Made by a program: the position numbers and the translations under genes. This document shows positions 43,394 to 51,030 of a stretch of DNA of 60,922 bases, one piece after another (positions within the stretch are counted from its first letter, which is position 1; every line of letters starts with the position of its first letter). The DNA comes from a virus, in the IMG/VR virus record IMGVR_UViG_3300031521_000065, positions 1-60,922 of that record. The stretch is one strand, 5' to 3'. The notes beneath the pieces are model-generated. The model was given only the letters and a program-made list of their open reading frames with translations, was not told the origin of the DNA and searched no databases.

Positions 43394-43577
43394 TATTAAA
43401 GACGTATATCATACAATGTTTGACTTAATTAAACAGTGGGAGAGAGTTCCAGAGTTGCGACTTGGACAATTACTTATGAATTTTATAAGTTGGTATGGTG
43501 ACTTGTCATACTTAAGTAATCAAGATTTTGTTTTAAATTTAAAATATTACATAGATAAAGTAAAAGGAGAAAGATAA
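43377..43577 (+). CDS. small conserved phage protein
   Basis: 66 residues from MQSLNNIKDVYHTMFDLIKQ, with AGG 7 nt before the ATG. ERVPELRLGQLLMNFI is a pattern seen in many small phage proteins next to nucleotide genes. Helical, function unknown. Overlaps the previous gene by 17 nt. Confidence 0.65.
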   Translation: MQSLNNIKDVYHTMFDLIKQWERVPELRLGQLLMNFISWYGDLSYLSNQDFVLNLKYYIDKVKGER

Positions 43578-43579
43578 TT

Positions 43580-44083
43580 ATGGGAATTAATTTAACATCA
43601 GATGTTAAAGAATGGACAGTATATCTAGGAGATACACCACTTGGTAAAATTGGTAGTATTGTAGACATATCATCTCTTTCATGTGCAACAAGTTGTAAGC
43701 CAGAAAAAAAACTATATCAATTTACAGATATTTTTGGTAAGAAATATTCTGTTCCACTCATTAAACGAGTAATGTTTCAGAACCCTGCGACCATTATATT
43801 TTGGGAAGATGGCGATAAAACTATTGTAAAGTGTGATGAATGTGATGCGTATTTTGAACATATTGGAATGGCAGATGCTATTATGAAGAAGGCGTTTGGT
43901 TCAAGAAGTGTATGGTTGAAGCACAACAGAGATTTGAAAAAAGAACTAAGTAAACTACCGTTCACAGAAATTGGTATGTTTGATGAATTTGATTTAGCAT
44001 TGCATTATGTTGATAAATTGTATACAGAAAATAAATTTTCTGATATGGTTGAAAGATATATGCGGAAAAATTATGGTGTGTAA
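43580..44083 (+). CDS. conserved phage protein of unknown function
   Basis: 167 residues. The block VMFQNPATIIFWEDGDKTIVKC followed by GMADAIMKKAFG (stated here in two parts) is widespread in Bacillota phages and plasmids without known function. AAGGAGA precedes the ATG. Sits between the nucleotidase and thyX. Confidence 0.65.
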   Translation: MGINLTSDVKEWTVYLGDTPLGKIGSIVDISSLSCATSCKPEKKLYQFTDIFGKKYSVPLIKRVMFQNPATIIFWEDGDKTIVKCDECDAYFEHIGMADAIMKKAFGSRSVWLKHNRDLKKELSKLPFTEIGMFDEFDLALHYVDKLYTENKFSDMVERYMRKNYGV

Positions 44084-44085
44084 AT

Positions 44086-44697
44086 ATGAAATTTATTGAA
44101 CAATCATATGAATTTATTACAACGGTTAATAGAAATGAGATTTTAAAGCGTATTGAAGAATGTGGTAGAGTGTGCTATAAAAGTGAGGATAAAATTACAT
44201 CAGATAGTGCAAGTAAATTTGTAAAGATGTTAGTTGAGCGTGGACACGAAGCGATGATTGAACACTATAGTCTTACAGTTAAGTTTATAACACAGCGTGC
44301 GATTTCTCATGAGATAGTTCGTCACAGAATTTCATCTTTTGGAGAATCTTCAACCAGATATTGTAATTTCTCAAAAGATAAATTTGGAAATGAACTTACA
44401 TTTGTCAATACAGTTGGTGTAAATGAATCAGAAATATTTACAATTCAATCTTTGTGTATGTGTGCTGAAACCGCATATATGTTAATGGTTAACAACGGTA
44501 CGGCACCAGAAATTGCAAGAAGTGTATTGCCAACTTGCCTTAAAACAGAAATTGTAATGACAGCGAATTTACGAGAGTGGCGACATTTTCTTAAACTTCG
44601 TACCGCACCTACCGCACACCCGCAAATGAGAGCACTAACACTCCCTCTCCTTGCAGAATTTAAAGAAGTATTACCAGAGATTTTTGGAGATATTTAA
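44086..44697 (+). CDS. thyX: FAD-dependent thymidylate synthase ThyX
   Basis: 203 residues. The ThyX signature RHRxxSxxxxSxR is present (R79-H80-R81, S84, S89, R91; the usual Asn is Gly86), as are the N-terminal VKFITQRAISHEIVRHR context and the C-terminal NLREWRHFLKLRTAPTAHPQMR block (in two parts). It methylates dUMP to dTMP using folate and FAD. Last main gene of the nucleotide operon; a terminator follows. Confidence 0.97.
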   Translation: MKFIEQSYEFITTVNRNEILKRIEECGRVCYKSEDKITSDSASKFVKMLVERGHEAMIEHYSLTVKFITQRAISHEIVRHRISSFGESSTRYCNFSKDKFGNELTFVNTVGVNESEIFTIQSLCMCAETAYMLMVNNGTAPEIARSVLPTCLKTEIVMTANLREWRHFLKLRTAPTAHPQMRALTLPLLAEFKEVLPEIFGDI

Positions 44698-44710
44698 GTG
44701 TGGTAAAATT

Positions 44711-44741
44711 AAAAAGGAGGATAAACATTCTTCTTTTTTTT
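44711..44741 (+). terminator. rho-independent terminator after thyX
   Basis: A 12-bp stem AAAAAGGAGGAT / ATTCTTCTTTTT with two G-U pairs and a 4-nt loop ends in a T-run. Confidence 0.75.
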
Positions 44742-44749
44742 ATTTGCTA

Positions 44750-44778
44750 TTGACTTTTTATTAAAAGTATGGTATAAT
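44750..44778 (+). promoter_or_regulatory. sigma-A promoter
   Basis: -35 TTGACT, 17-nt spacer, -10 TATAAT preceded by TATGG, 34 nt before a small gene. Confidence 0.9.
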
Positions 44779-44811
44779 AAGATATAAGATTAAATAAGAA
44801 AGAGGTGAAGT

Positions 44812-44982
44812 ATGAGTTATAACGATATAACTTATTGTTGGGTAGAAAAAGAATGTGATAATAAAGAGTGTATTAGGCATATGAGCCATATCCCTGCTGG
44901 ACAAGGACTATTAGTGTCAATGGCAATGTTGCGTGATAGCGATTATTGCGAAGGTTTTAAGCTTATTATAAAGGAGAAATAA
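44812..44982 (+). CDS. small hypothetical protein
   Basis: 56 residues (MSYNDITYCWVEKECDNK...), four cysteines. GAGGTG lies upstream of the ATG and a good promoter precedes it, so the gene is real. Its TAA overlaps the next ATG. Function unknown. Confidence 0.6.
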   Translation: MSYNDITYCWVEKECDNKECIRHMSHIPAGQGLLVSMAMLRDSDYCEGFKLIIKEK

Positions 44983-45065
44983 TGGTATATTCACGACGAG
45001 AAACTGGCATTGAAGATGCTTTAGGGAATATGATTCGTAATGGAGATATTTTATTTAACACATAA
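44982..45065 (+). CDS. 27-residue microprotein
   Basis: ATG overlaps the previous stop, with AAGGAG 5 nt upstream: MVYSRRETGIEDALGNMIRN and a short tail. The 57 nt behind it, before the next gene, contain a degraded reading frame, so it may be the first part of a decayed longer gene. Confidence 0.45.
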   Translation: MVYSRRETGIEDALGNMIRNGDILFNT

Positions 45066-45122
45066 GTTGAGAGAGTTTGGGATTAAGTGTTTTACAGAGT
45101 TTAAAAAGTAAGGAGATATAAA

Positions 45123-45551
45123 GTGAGTGTAGGAAAATGTAAAAAATGTGGTGGTGAACCTTGGGCGGCTGAAACGCCTTGTGATTGGAGTGCCACAGGT
45201 AGGTTATATAAAGTTTATTGCATTAATGAAGATGCACAAACTGGTTGGTATGAAAATCGTGTGACCGCAGAGAATATTTGGGATTCTTATTTTGGTAAGA
45301 ATGAACCTATTGTAGAAAAAGAAATTGCAAATATTTTTAGTTTTGGAGATGCTTTGTTTTATTTAAAACAAGGATATAGTGTATCGAGATTGGGCTGGAA
45401 TGGTAAAGGTCAAGACCTAACATTACAAAAACCAGACCAAAATAGCAAAATGACCAAACCATATATTTATATCACAACTGTACAAGGAGATAAAATTCCT
45501 TGGTTGGCATCTCAAACTGATATGCTTGAAGAAGATTGGTGTGTTATTTAA
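45123..45551 (+). CDS. Lar-like zinc ribbon fused to a Tad2-like (DUF2829) anti-Thoeris domain
   Basis: 142 residues, GTG start with AAGGAG 7 nt upstream. Residues 1-60 have KCKKCGG (C6, C9), C20 and C33 and end in TAENIWDSYF, like the zinc ribbon plus Ala/Trp tail of Lar restriction-alleviation proteins. Residues 72-142 match DUF2829/Tad2: FSFGDALFYLKQGYSVSRLG, WNGKG, PYIYITTVQGDKIPWLASQT and a final EEDW. Tad2 proteins bind the cyclic ADP-ribose signal of Thoeris defence. The fusion would join two anti-defence themes. An independent promoter (44750) drives it. Confidence 0.83.
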   Translation: MSVGKCKKCGGEPWAAETPCDWSATGRLYKVYCINEDAQTGWYENRVTAENIWDSYFGKNEPIVEKEIANIFSFGDALFYLKQGYSVSRLGWNGKGQDLTLQKPDQNSKMTKPYIYITTVQGDKIPWLASQTDMLEEDWCVI

Positions 45552-45592
45552 CTATTATATAAAAAATGTATTTTAATTATTTTATATACCTG

Positions 45593-45621
45593 TTGACTTA
45601 TAATTCGAATTATGATATAAT
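45593..45621 (+). promoter_or_regulatory. sigma-A promoter inside a nested palindrome
   Basis: -35 TTGACT, 17-nt spacer, -10 TATAAT. The whole segment 45572-45657 is nearly palindromic: outer arms TTTAATTATTTTATATAC / GTATATAAAATAATTATA, middle arms TTGACTTATA / TATAAGTCAA and a central TAATTCGAATTA. Confidence 0.85.
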
Positions 45622-45679
45622 AGTACTATAAGTCAATAAGTATATAAAATAATTATAGATAAAATGAAAGGTAAACTCA

Positions 45680-45985
45680 ATGAAAACTAGAATTATTTAT
45701 ACTGAAAAGAAAACTGAAAAAATTAATTTTGAAGATATGACACAAGAACGATTTGTTGATGCTGGTTATATTGGATTCAGCACAGATTTTGGAATTTATA
45801 TTCCAGATGCAGAATATTGTTGTTGGGTATGCTTAGGACACAAATTCGCAGATGTATATACAACTTCATTTATGAACGATATTCCAATTCAAGAGGTTTA
45901 TCTTAATACATTTGAAACATTTGAGTATGCGTTAACTGACGAAGATGATTTTAACATAGATGTTCATATTAGGAGGGTTAAATGA
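45680..45985 (+). CDS. hypothetical protein
   Basis: 101 residues, acidic, beta-rich (GYIGFSTDFGIYIPDAEYCC). AAAGGTAAAC precedes the ATG. First gene after the palindromic promoter. No family recognised. Confidence 0.6.
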   Translation: MKTRIIYTEKKTEKINFEDMTQERFVDAGYIGFSTDFGIYIPDAEYCCWVCLGHKFADVYTTSFMNDIPIQEVYLNTFETFEYALTDEDDFNIDVHIRRVK

Positions 45986-46191
45986 TGTTACAACAGATAT
46001 TACACTATAAAGGTTTTAAAACCACAATAAGATATAGTGTGGCTGATAAAGTATATTTTGGAAAACTTGAAGGTATTCGTGATTTAGTACTTTTCGAAAG
46101 TAAGTATAAAAAAGATTTTCAACACGAATTCGAATCTGCTGTAGATGAATATGTACAATTGTTAGATACATATCATATTGAGAGAGGATAA
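45982..46191 (+). CDS. HicB-like antitoxin-type protein
   Basis: 69 residues; two adjacent ATGs follow AGGAGG, the second better spaced. GFKTTIRYSVADKVYFGKLE, then GIRDLVLFES and a C-terminal helix FESAVDEYVQLLD match the HicB partial RNase-H fold. HicB normally neutralises the toxin HicA; no HicA gene is next to it, and there is no added DNA-binding domain. It may be an orphan anti-toxin that protects the phage from host HicA systems (inference). Confidence 0.72.
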   Translation: MMLQQILHYKGFKTTIRYSVADKVYFGKLEGIRDLVLFESKYKKDFQHEFESAVDEYVQLLDTYHIERG

Positions 46192-46195
46192 TTTT

Positions 46196-46354
46196 ATGCC
46201 TATTTTCAAACATGAAAAACAAGAAATTATGGAAAAATATAAGTGTTCGGAAAATTTAGTTCCAATATTTAATATTGTAGAAAATTTAATTGAAATGGAT
46301 TACTGGCTGGATAAATTTAATTTAAATACTAAAGATAAATCAAGGAGTAAGTAA
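46196..46354 (+). CDS. small hypothetical protein
   Basis: 52 residues (MPIFKHEKQEIMEKYKCSEN...), helical, with GAGAGGATA upstream of the ATG. Too short for most gene finders, but spaced correctly in the operon. Confidence 0.5.
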   Translation: MPIFKHEKQEIMEKYKCSENLVPIFNIVENLIEMDYWLDKFNLNTKDKSRSK

Positions 46355-46355
46355 C

Positions 46356-46523
46356 ATGCCAACATCAAGTATATTTGCACAATTAGTATTTGATACCAAA
46401 GAAGATATCGAAAGACTGGTAGATGCATTAGAACAAGCGGTTAACGATACTACGCCACCAATTAAAGTTAATTACAAATTATTAACAATAGAAGAAATTA
46501 AAGAATTATTTGGGAGTAAATAA
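46356..46523 (+). CDS. small hypothetical protein
   Basis: 55 residues (MPTSSIFAQLVFDTKEDIER...), with AAGGAG 8 nt before the ATG. It resembles small helical phage proteins with a VFDTKEDIERLVDALE helix. Function unknown. Confidence 0.58.
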   Translation: MPTSSIFAQLVFDTKEDIERLVDALEQAVNDTTPPIKVNYKLLTIEEIKELFGSK

Positions 46524-46524
46524 T

Positions 46525-46719
46525 ATGCCTACATTAGAGGAAAGAATTGAAGATTTAGAATATTTACTATATACAGACTATCACTTAGAACAATATATGC
46601 GAAGATATTACACGCCTACTGAAGTAATAGAATTTTATCAGAGAGCACATGATGAATATAATGCGTTACTAAGACAACAGAAATGTAGAGTAGAATATAA
46701 TGACATATATAAAAGATGA
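46525..46719 (+). CDS. small hypothetical protein
   Basis: 64 residues from MPTLEERIEDLEYLLYTD, with GGGAG 8 nt upstream (the in-frame ATG at 46510 lies inside the previous gene). Helical with a leucine-zipper-like start. Confidence 0.55.
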   Translation: MPTLEERIEDLEYLLYTDYHLEQYMRRYYTPTEVIEFYQRAHDEYNALLRQQKCRVEYNDIYKR

Positions 46720-46891
46720 AATTGTAAACATCTATATAGAAGGTAAAAAATATTCTAAATGTGTTTCCAGATTGGCTTATGGAGATGTTTTTTATGACGA
46801 ACAAGGGAATATATGGCTAGTGTGTGAAAAGCCGTTCATACAAGGCGATAGGTGGCTTATAGGGGCTACTGCGATAGGGTATAGGAGATAG
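46700..46891 (+). CDS. small hypothetical protein
   Basis: 63 residues, beta-rich (VSRLAYGDVFYDEQGNIWLV). Overlaps the previous gene by 20 nt; its ribosome site is weak, suggesting coupled translation. Confidence 0.5.
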   Translation: MTYIKDEIVNIYIEGKKYSKCVSRLAYGDVFYDEQGNIWLVCEKPFIQGDRWLIGATAIGYRR

Positions 46892-46896
46892 ATAAG

Positions 46897-47310
46897 ATGA
46901 TTAAATCATATATGAGAGGAAATCCAATTTACTTTGATGGTGAACAATGGAAGTATTCTGAAGATAATACACTTGCAAACGATTCGAAACCCTGTACTCG
47001 TTGTGGACATATGCCGACAGAGTGTGGTTATGATAATTGTTTAGGATATATTGATGGTGCGACAAATGCATGTTGTGGACATGGAGTTTCAGATATGTAT
47101 ACTATGACAGAAGATGGATATAATATGGATAATAATCACGATATCTTATTGGCAAAGATAGAACGAAAAAGAATAAACACTGGATATTATGATAAAACAC
47201 CAGAACAAATATTACAAGAATTACAAGATGCAATGGATTCTTTTACCGCTGTAAGTGACGAAGAAGCAAAACTTTATTGGGAAGCATATGAGAAAGTGAG
47301 AGGAAGATAA
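46897..47310 (+). CDS. conserved phage protein with Cys/His cluster
   Basis: 137 residues. PCTRCGHMPTECGYDNCLGY followed by NACCGHGV is a widespread phage pattern with six cysteines and two histidines, probably zinc-binding. The C-terminal half is helical. Function unknown. Confidence 0.65.
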   Translation: MIKSYMRGNPIYFDGEQWKYSEDNTLANDSKPCTRCGHMPTECGYDNCLGYIDGATNACCGHGVSDMYTMTEDGYNMDNNHDILLAKIERKRINTGYYDKTPEQILQELQDAMDSFTAVSDEEAKLYWEAYEKVRGR

Positions 47311-47312
47311 AA

Positions 47313-47792
47313 ATGAGTAGTTTTATTAAGTGTACAACTCCAAAGCGATATGTATTTAAACATATTAACCATTATTATTGGCAAATCAAATATGCGTGTC
47401 AGAGATTTGTTAAAGGGTATGATTCTATGGATGTAATTGGAGTTGATATGTGGTTTTCCACAACTTTAGAAGATATAATGAAGGAGTTTATTAAATACGA
47501 TATAGGATATCCACAAGGTTGCACTTTTGATGGTTTAAAAGTTAACACTCCAGAAGATTGGGATGTGGTGCTTAAAGATTTTTATGAAACGATTAAAATG
47601 TATAACGAAATGGAATACGGTTTAAGATTTTCTCCAACGGTAGATGGCGAAAAAATGTCTAGTGAAGAATTTTGTGAATATTTAAAAACTAGAACTCATG
47701 AAGATTTCAAAGCCGAACAAGATGTGATTGATAAGTACGGAGCAGAGATGCACAGAAAATTTGCCATGTTGTACGGAAGGTTGTGGATTTAA
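47313..47792 (+). CDS. conserved phage protein of unknown function
   Basis: 159 residues, aromatic-rich helices (WQIKYACQRFVKGYDSMDVI, GVDMWFSTTLEDIMKEFI). This pattern is known from many phage genomes without function. GAGGAAGA precedes the ATG. Confidence 0.6.
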   Translation: MSSFIKCTTPKRYVFKHINHYYWQIKYACQRFVKGYDSMDVIGVDMWFSTTLEDIMKEFIKYDIGYPQGCTFDGLKVNTPEDWDVVLKDFYETIKMYNEMEYGLRFSPTVDGEKMSSEEFCEYLKTRTHEDFKAEQDVIDKYGAEMHRKFAMLYGRLWI

Positions 47793-48043
47793 TGTTGGCT
47801 ATAAGTGCTCAATATAGATATATCGGTATCACATGGACAGGAAGTAAACCTAAAACAGAAATGTACGGTGTGTATAATAAAAAATACGGTACATGGCTTG
47901 GTGAGATTGCTTGGTATGCTGGTTGGCGACAATACTGCTTCTTACCAGAACCCCAGATGGTTTTTTCTTCTGGATGTATGGAAGATATAGTAGAGTTTAT
48001 AAAACAATTAAATATAGAACATAAAAATAAGACCACTAAATAA
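47792..48043 (+). CDS. small conserved phage protein
   Basis: 83 residues; its ATG overlaps the previous stop (TAATG), so an earlier in-frame start is unlikely. YGTWLGEIAWYAGWRQYCFL and PEPQMVFSSGCMEDIVEFIK match a common phage protein type. Last gene of the rightward run. Confidence 0.65.
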   Translation: MLAISAQYRYIGITWTGSKPKTEMYGVYNKKYGTWLGEIAWYAGWRQYCFLPEPQMVFSSGCMEDIVEFIKQLNIEHKNKTTK

Positions 48044-48059
48044 ATGGTCTTATTTTTTT
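48026..48059. terminator. bidirectional terminator between convergent operons
   Basis: 10-bp stem AATAAGACCA / TGGTCTTATT with a 9-nt loop and T-runs on both strands, between a rightward and a leftward gene. Confidence 0.85.
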
Positions 48060-48064
48060 ACCTA

Positions 48065-49075
48065 TTATCTTAAACTGTTTTTAACATTCGCTTCAAACAT
48101 ATCTATATCTTCTTTGAAATCGAATCGTGTATCATCCTCTATCATCGCTTCTGTAAATACTTTTCTACTCGTATTAGATAATAGGTCTAATGATTTACTA
48201 GTGAGCACTCTATGTTTAATCTTATCATTTAACTCGCCCTGTAACCGCCTTACGTTGTAATTTATCCTATTCTTATTAATAACCAATGCATAACAATTAA
48301 AAAATCCATCGTAACCAAGAATTTCTTTGCATTTGTTATTACATAAGGCATAATACTGTTTAACAACAGTTCCACCTTTTAGAAATAAATCTTTGCTATC
48401 TTTAATATCTAATTCTGTAAACGCATCAGCTTCAATGCTAGATAACACCCTGCCTTTTGTACTTGTAGATAGAATATTCTCATACTCACTCCAAGTTCCA
48501 GACTTATAATAAGCCTTATATCCCTTGTTAAGCACGATACTTTTCTTGTTGTCCATATTCTTCAATGCAGTGGTGATAATAGGCTTTAAAATGCTATTAT
48601 AGGTCACATAAACGAATATATTTAACTCACTCATATGAAAATTATTAATACTTGCGATTGCTGCTTTATTAAAAGCTGTTTCACTCTTGATAACTTTATA
48701 GTTGTTGTTTACCATATTACAATAATCTAACAACTCCATTGTAGACAAGAAAACAACACGCTCGCTATCTTCATTTAGCGTGTTGTCTTTTAATAACTCT
48801 GATAGAATTAATTCTATGTATGGGATATACTCACTTCTTCTTTCATATAATAGTTTTTCTTCTGGTTCACGAAATCGTATCATCTCATATCTAGTACCAC
48901 GCTTATGATACTCTACAATGCTGTCTAACTGGTTTAGTTGACTATTCTTACTACCGCCCATAGCGATATACTCAATGTTTAATCTTTTACATAAATCTTT
49001 ATAACTTAAACTCTCGCCAGAATCAACTAGCGAGGTTAAGTTATTTTTATTTAATCCAGTCAAATGGTCATTCAT
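48065..49075 (-). CDS. conserved protein with N-terminal helix-turn-helix-like region
   Basis: 336 residues. Residues about 18-60 (GESLSYKDLCKRLNIEYIAM, then GGSKNSQLNQLDSIVEYHKR) match a segment common in Bacillota phage and plasmid proteins of about this length, probably a winged-helix-type DNA-binding start. The rest is helical and lacks known motifs. Could be a regulator or replication accessory protein. Last gene of a leftward operon. Confidence 0.6.
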   Translation of the reverse strand: MNDHLTGLNKNNLTSLVDSGESLSYKDLCKRLNIEYIAMGGSKNSQLNQLDSIVEYHKRGTRYEMIRFREPEEKLLYERRSEYIPYIELILSELLKDNTLNEDSERVVFLSTMELLDYCNMVNNNYKVIKSETAFNKAAIASINNFHMSELNIFVYVTYNSILKPIITTALKNMDNKKSIVLNKGYKAYYKSGTWSEYENILSTSTKGRVLSSIEADAFTELDIKDSKDLFLKGGTVVKQYYALCNNKCKEILGYDGFFNCYALVINKNRINYNVRRLQGELNDKIKHRVLTSKSLDLLSNTSRKVFTEAMIEDDTRFDFKEDIDMFEANVKNSLR

Positions 49076-49092
49076 TTGTTTTATGCCCTCTC

Positions 49093-49572
49093 TTATAGTG
49101 TGTCGTCAATTAATATTTCATTATTCTTAGCGATTATGATGCTATGTCCATAATATCCGTTATGTGAATTATAAACTGCAAACTGTAATACACTTCCGTC
49201 TGTCATAACAAAGTCTACGAACTGAATACTACCTTGGTCAACATACTCACAGTCATTATCTTCCAATAGCTTTTGGCTCAGCGCTGTATCGGTTAATCTT
49301 ACATCTTTAATTTCTTTACCAATGAACTTTTGAAAATTATCTTCGCTGGAAAAATATCCCCAGTTTTCACAACACGATTGTCCGTTGCTGATTAAAATAA
49401 GATATTCATCTTCTTCTGTTTCAATCTGATATCCATCATATGAACCCCATCCACAAAGTCCGTTTATCATATCAGCAATTCCAAGTCTTGAACCATTTTT
49501 ACCATTAAGATTCCCTTTGTTGCCTAATGTTAAGTTATATACTTCTTCTATATTTTTAATCATATTACTCAT
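49093..49572 (-). CDS. conserved phage protein (DUF7448-like)
   Basis: 159 residues. GYQIETEEDEYLILISNGQS, then CCENWGYFSSED, is a well-known phage protein pattern of unknown function. The C-terminal part is beta-rich with NSHNGYYGHSI. Confidence 0.65.
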   Translation of the reverse strand: MSNMIKNIEEVYNLTLGNKGNLNGKNGSRLGIADMINGLCGWGSYDGYQIETEEDEYLILISNGQSCCENWGYFSSEDNFQKFIGKEIKDVRLTDTALSQKLLEDNDCEYVDQGSIQFVDFVMTDGSVLQFAVYNSHNGYYGHSIIIAKNNEILIDDTL

Positions 49573-49575
49573 ATC

Positions 49576-49899
49576 TTATTTCTCCATTTCAATTTGTTCT
49601 TCCATTATTTCATCTGTGCCATAATAATCATCATAATTAAGAATCTCTACTGTTTTACGCTCACGAGTGATAACAAACTTTCTATGTTCGTAAGTTTTTT
49701 TGCTTGCTTTCATAGCTTCAACTATTTCTGGTTCAGTAAGTTTTTCTTCCATGAACCACCATTTGCCTTGCTCGTCAATCATGAATACCTTAAATAACTC
49801 ATGTGGTGATAACATTGTGTTTGTCATCTCGTTAATCAAGTCATTTGCGTTACTAATTTCTTCGCCTATCTTTAGGCAATCATCAATTACATTTTGCAT
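49576..49899 (-). CDS. hypothetical protein
   Basis: 107 residues, acidic, mixed fold. First gene after the promoter at 49926-49954. AGGAGAAAAA lies before the ATG. No family recognised. Confidence 0.6.
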   Translation of the reverse strand: MQNVIDDCLKIGEEISNANDLINEMTNTMLSPHELFKVFMIDEQGKWWFMEEKLTEPEIVEAMKASKKTYEHRKFVITRERKTVEILNYDDYYGTDEIMEEQIEMEK

Positions 49900-49925
49900 T
49901 TTATTTTTCTCCTATCTATAACACT

Positions 49926-49954
49926 ATTATATCACACCTTATGTAATATGTCAA
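49926..49954 (-). promoter_or_regulatory. sigma-A promoter
   Basis: -35 TTGACA (perfect), 17-nt spacer, -10 TATAAT in TGTGA context, leftward; drives 49899 to 48065. Confidence 0.93.
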
Positions 49955-49957
49955 ATG

Positions 49958-50143
49958 TTATTTTTTACTGTTAGTTATTCCTCTTTTGAATTCTTCTGGA
50001 AAACCATTAATGATTTTAATCAATCCTTTTTGCAACGATTGTGCGAACATCTCTAAAAATAAAGGCGCTAATACTATAAACCAAGACCAATCAATAACAT
50101 CATATACTTTTAGTATAATTAATACAATACTTAATACTATCAT
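49958..50143 (-). CDS. small membrane protein
   Basis: 61 residues from the ATG of MIVLSIVLIILKVYDVIDWS, with GGAAGG 8 nt upstream; an earlier in-frame start overlaps the previous gene. Two hydrophobic helices (about 1-16 and 20-38) with a WSWF motif, as in small phage proteins labelled transmembrane Fragile-X-F. Confidence 0.65.
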   Translation of the reverse strand: MIVLSIVLIILKVYDVIDWSWFIVLAPLFLEMFAQSLQKGLIKIINGFPEEFKRGITNSKK

Positions 50144-50144
50144 T

Positions 50145-50357
50145 TTATTTTCCTTCCACTTCATCATACTCTGTGTTTCTTTCACCAAGTTCATAGGTGC
50201 TATTAAGCGTTTTAACCCATTTAAAATTGGAATCTAACTCTACTATCCTAGAGGTATGAATAAACTCGCCATTGGGGAATTTAGGGTTATCATAAACATA
50301 TCCATAAATCATCTCTCCACCCATAACTTTGCTAATAAACCATTTTTCTAATCTCAT
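50145..50357 (-). CDS. small conserved phage protein
   Basis: 70 residues from MRLEKWFISKVMGGEMIYGY; AAGGAG 7 nt upstream decides the start. The pattern G-Y-V-x-x-x-P-x-F-x-x-G-E-x-I-x-T-S-R-I and TYELGE near the end are common in small phage proteins. The region holds two tandem copies of AAAGGAGTATGG. Confidence 0.62.
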   Translation of the reverse strand: MRLEKWFISKVMGGEMIYGYVYDNPKFPNGEFIHTSRIVELDSNFKWVKTLNSTYELGERNTEYDEVEGK

Positions 50358-50737
50358 TTCCATACTCCTTTCCATACTCCTTTCGTAGTTGAAAAAATAA
50401 TTTTATCTTCTTTTTTATCTTCTTTTTCTTCTGCTAATATTACCTGTAATAATAATAAATAGTTAATATGGTCTGTGATTTTTTCATCCCACTTTTCTTT
50501 TGAGAATCTAATACCTTTTTCATGTGCTTCTATCATATCATAAATACTAATAGTATGTTTGTCCATATGACTGGCTAAAGCATTTACAGTACTATTATAG
50601 TTTCGCAATTGTTTGGTGCGAGTAAAGTTAATTACTGGACTATCATCATTCGCATATTCTGCACGCTTTGTTGTAAGCATTGTTTGACACTTTTCAATCT
50701 GTGAGTTGATGATATCTGTGTAGGTTGTAAAATTCAT
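50354..50737 (-). CDS. conserved phage protein (DUF1599/Nmad1-like)
   Basis: 127 residues. TTKRAEYANDDSPVINFTRT, then KHTISIYDMIE and WDEKITDHINYLLLLQVI follow the pattern of a helical phage family sometimes linked to nucleotide modification (Nmad1). The end WKGVWKGVWK arises from the tandem 12-bp repeat at the next gene's start. Confidence 0.6.
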   Translation of the reverse strand: MNFTTYTDIINSQIEKCQTMLTTKRAEYANDDSPVINFTRTKQLRNYNSTVNALASHMDKHTISIYDMIEAHEKGIRFSKEKWDEKITDHINYLLLLQVILAEEKEDKKEDKIIFSTTKGVWKGVWK

Positions 50738-50937
50738 TCTGTCACACTCTCTTTTATCATATCTACAATATTTTCAGCAGTGCATCTTCGAATCGCCCAT
50801 CCCATTTGTTTACGATAACAATCTTCGCAAAAATCTTCTTGATATCTGGCATCATCTTCGTCATTACCAAGACAATTCCAACAATATACGCTTTTAAGTT
50901 CGGTCATAAGCCATTCTACACATTCTTCTTTAGTCAT
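50734..50937 (-). CDS. small zinc-binding protein
   Basis: 67 residues with CWNC and CEDC pairs (CxxC-x17-CxxC) in a helical frame. 4-nt overlap with the next gene. First gene after the promoter at 50970-50998. Confidence 0.6.
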   Translation of the reverse strand: MTKEECVEWLMTELKSVYCWNCLGNDEDDARYQEDFCEDCYRKQMGWAIRRCTAENIVDMIKESVTE

Positions 50938-50969
50938 ATTTAAATTCCTTTCTTTTATCTCTTAATACT

Positions 50970-50998
50970 ATTATACTACATATTTAGGAATAAGTCAA
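50970..50998 (-). promoter_or_regulatory. sigma-A promoter
   Basis: -35 TTGACT, 17-nt spacer, -10 TATAAT in TGTAG context, leftward. Confidence 0.92.
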
Positions 50999-51030
50999 TA
51001 GGTAATGCGAAATTTTGCTATTTACTGCAC

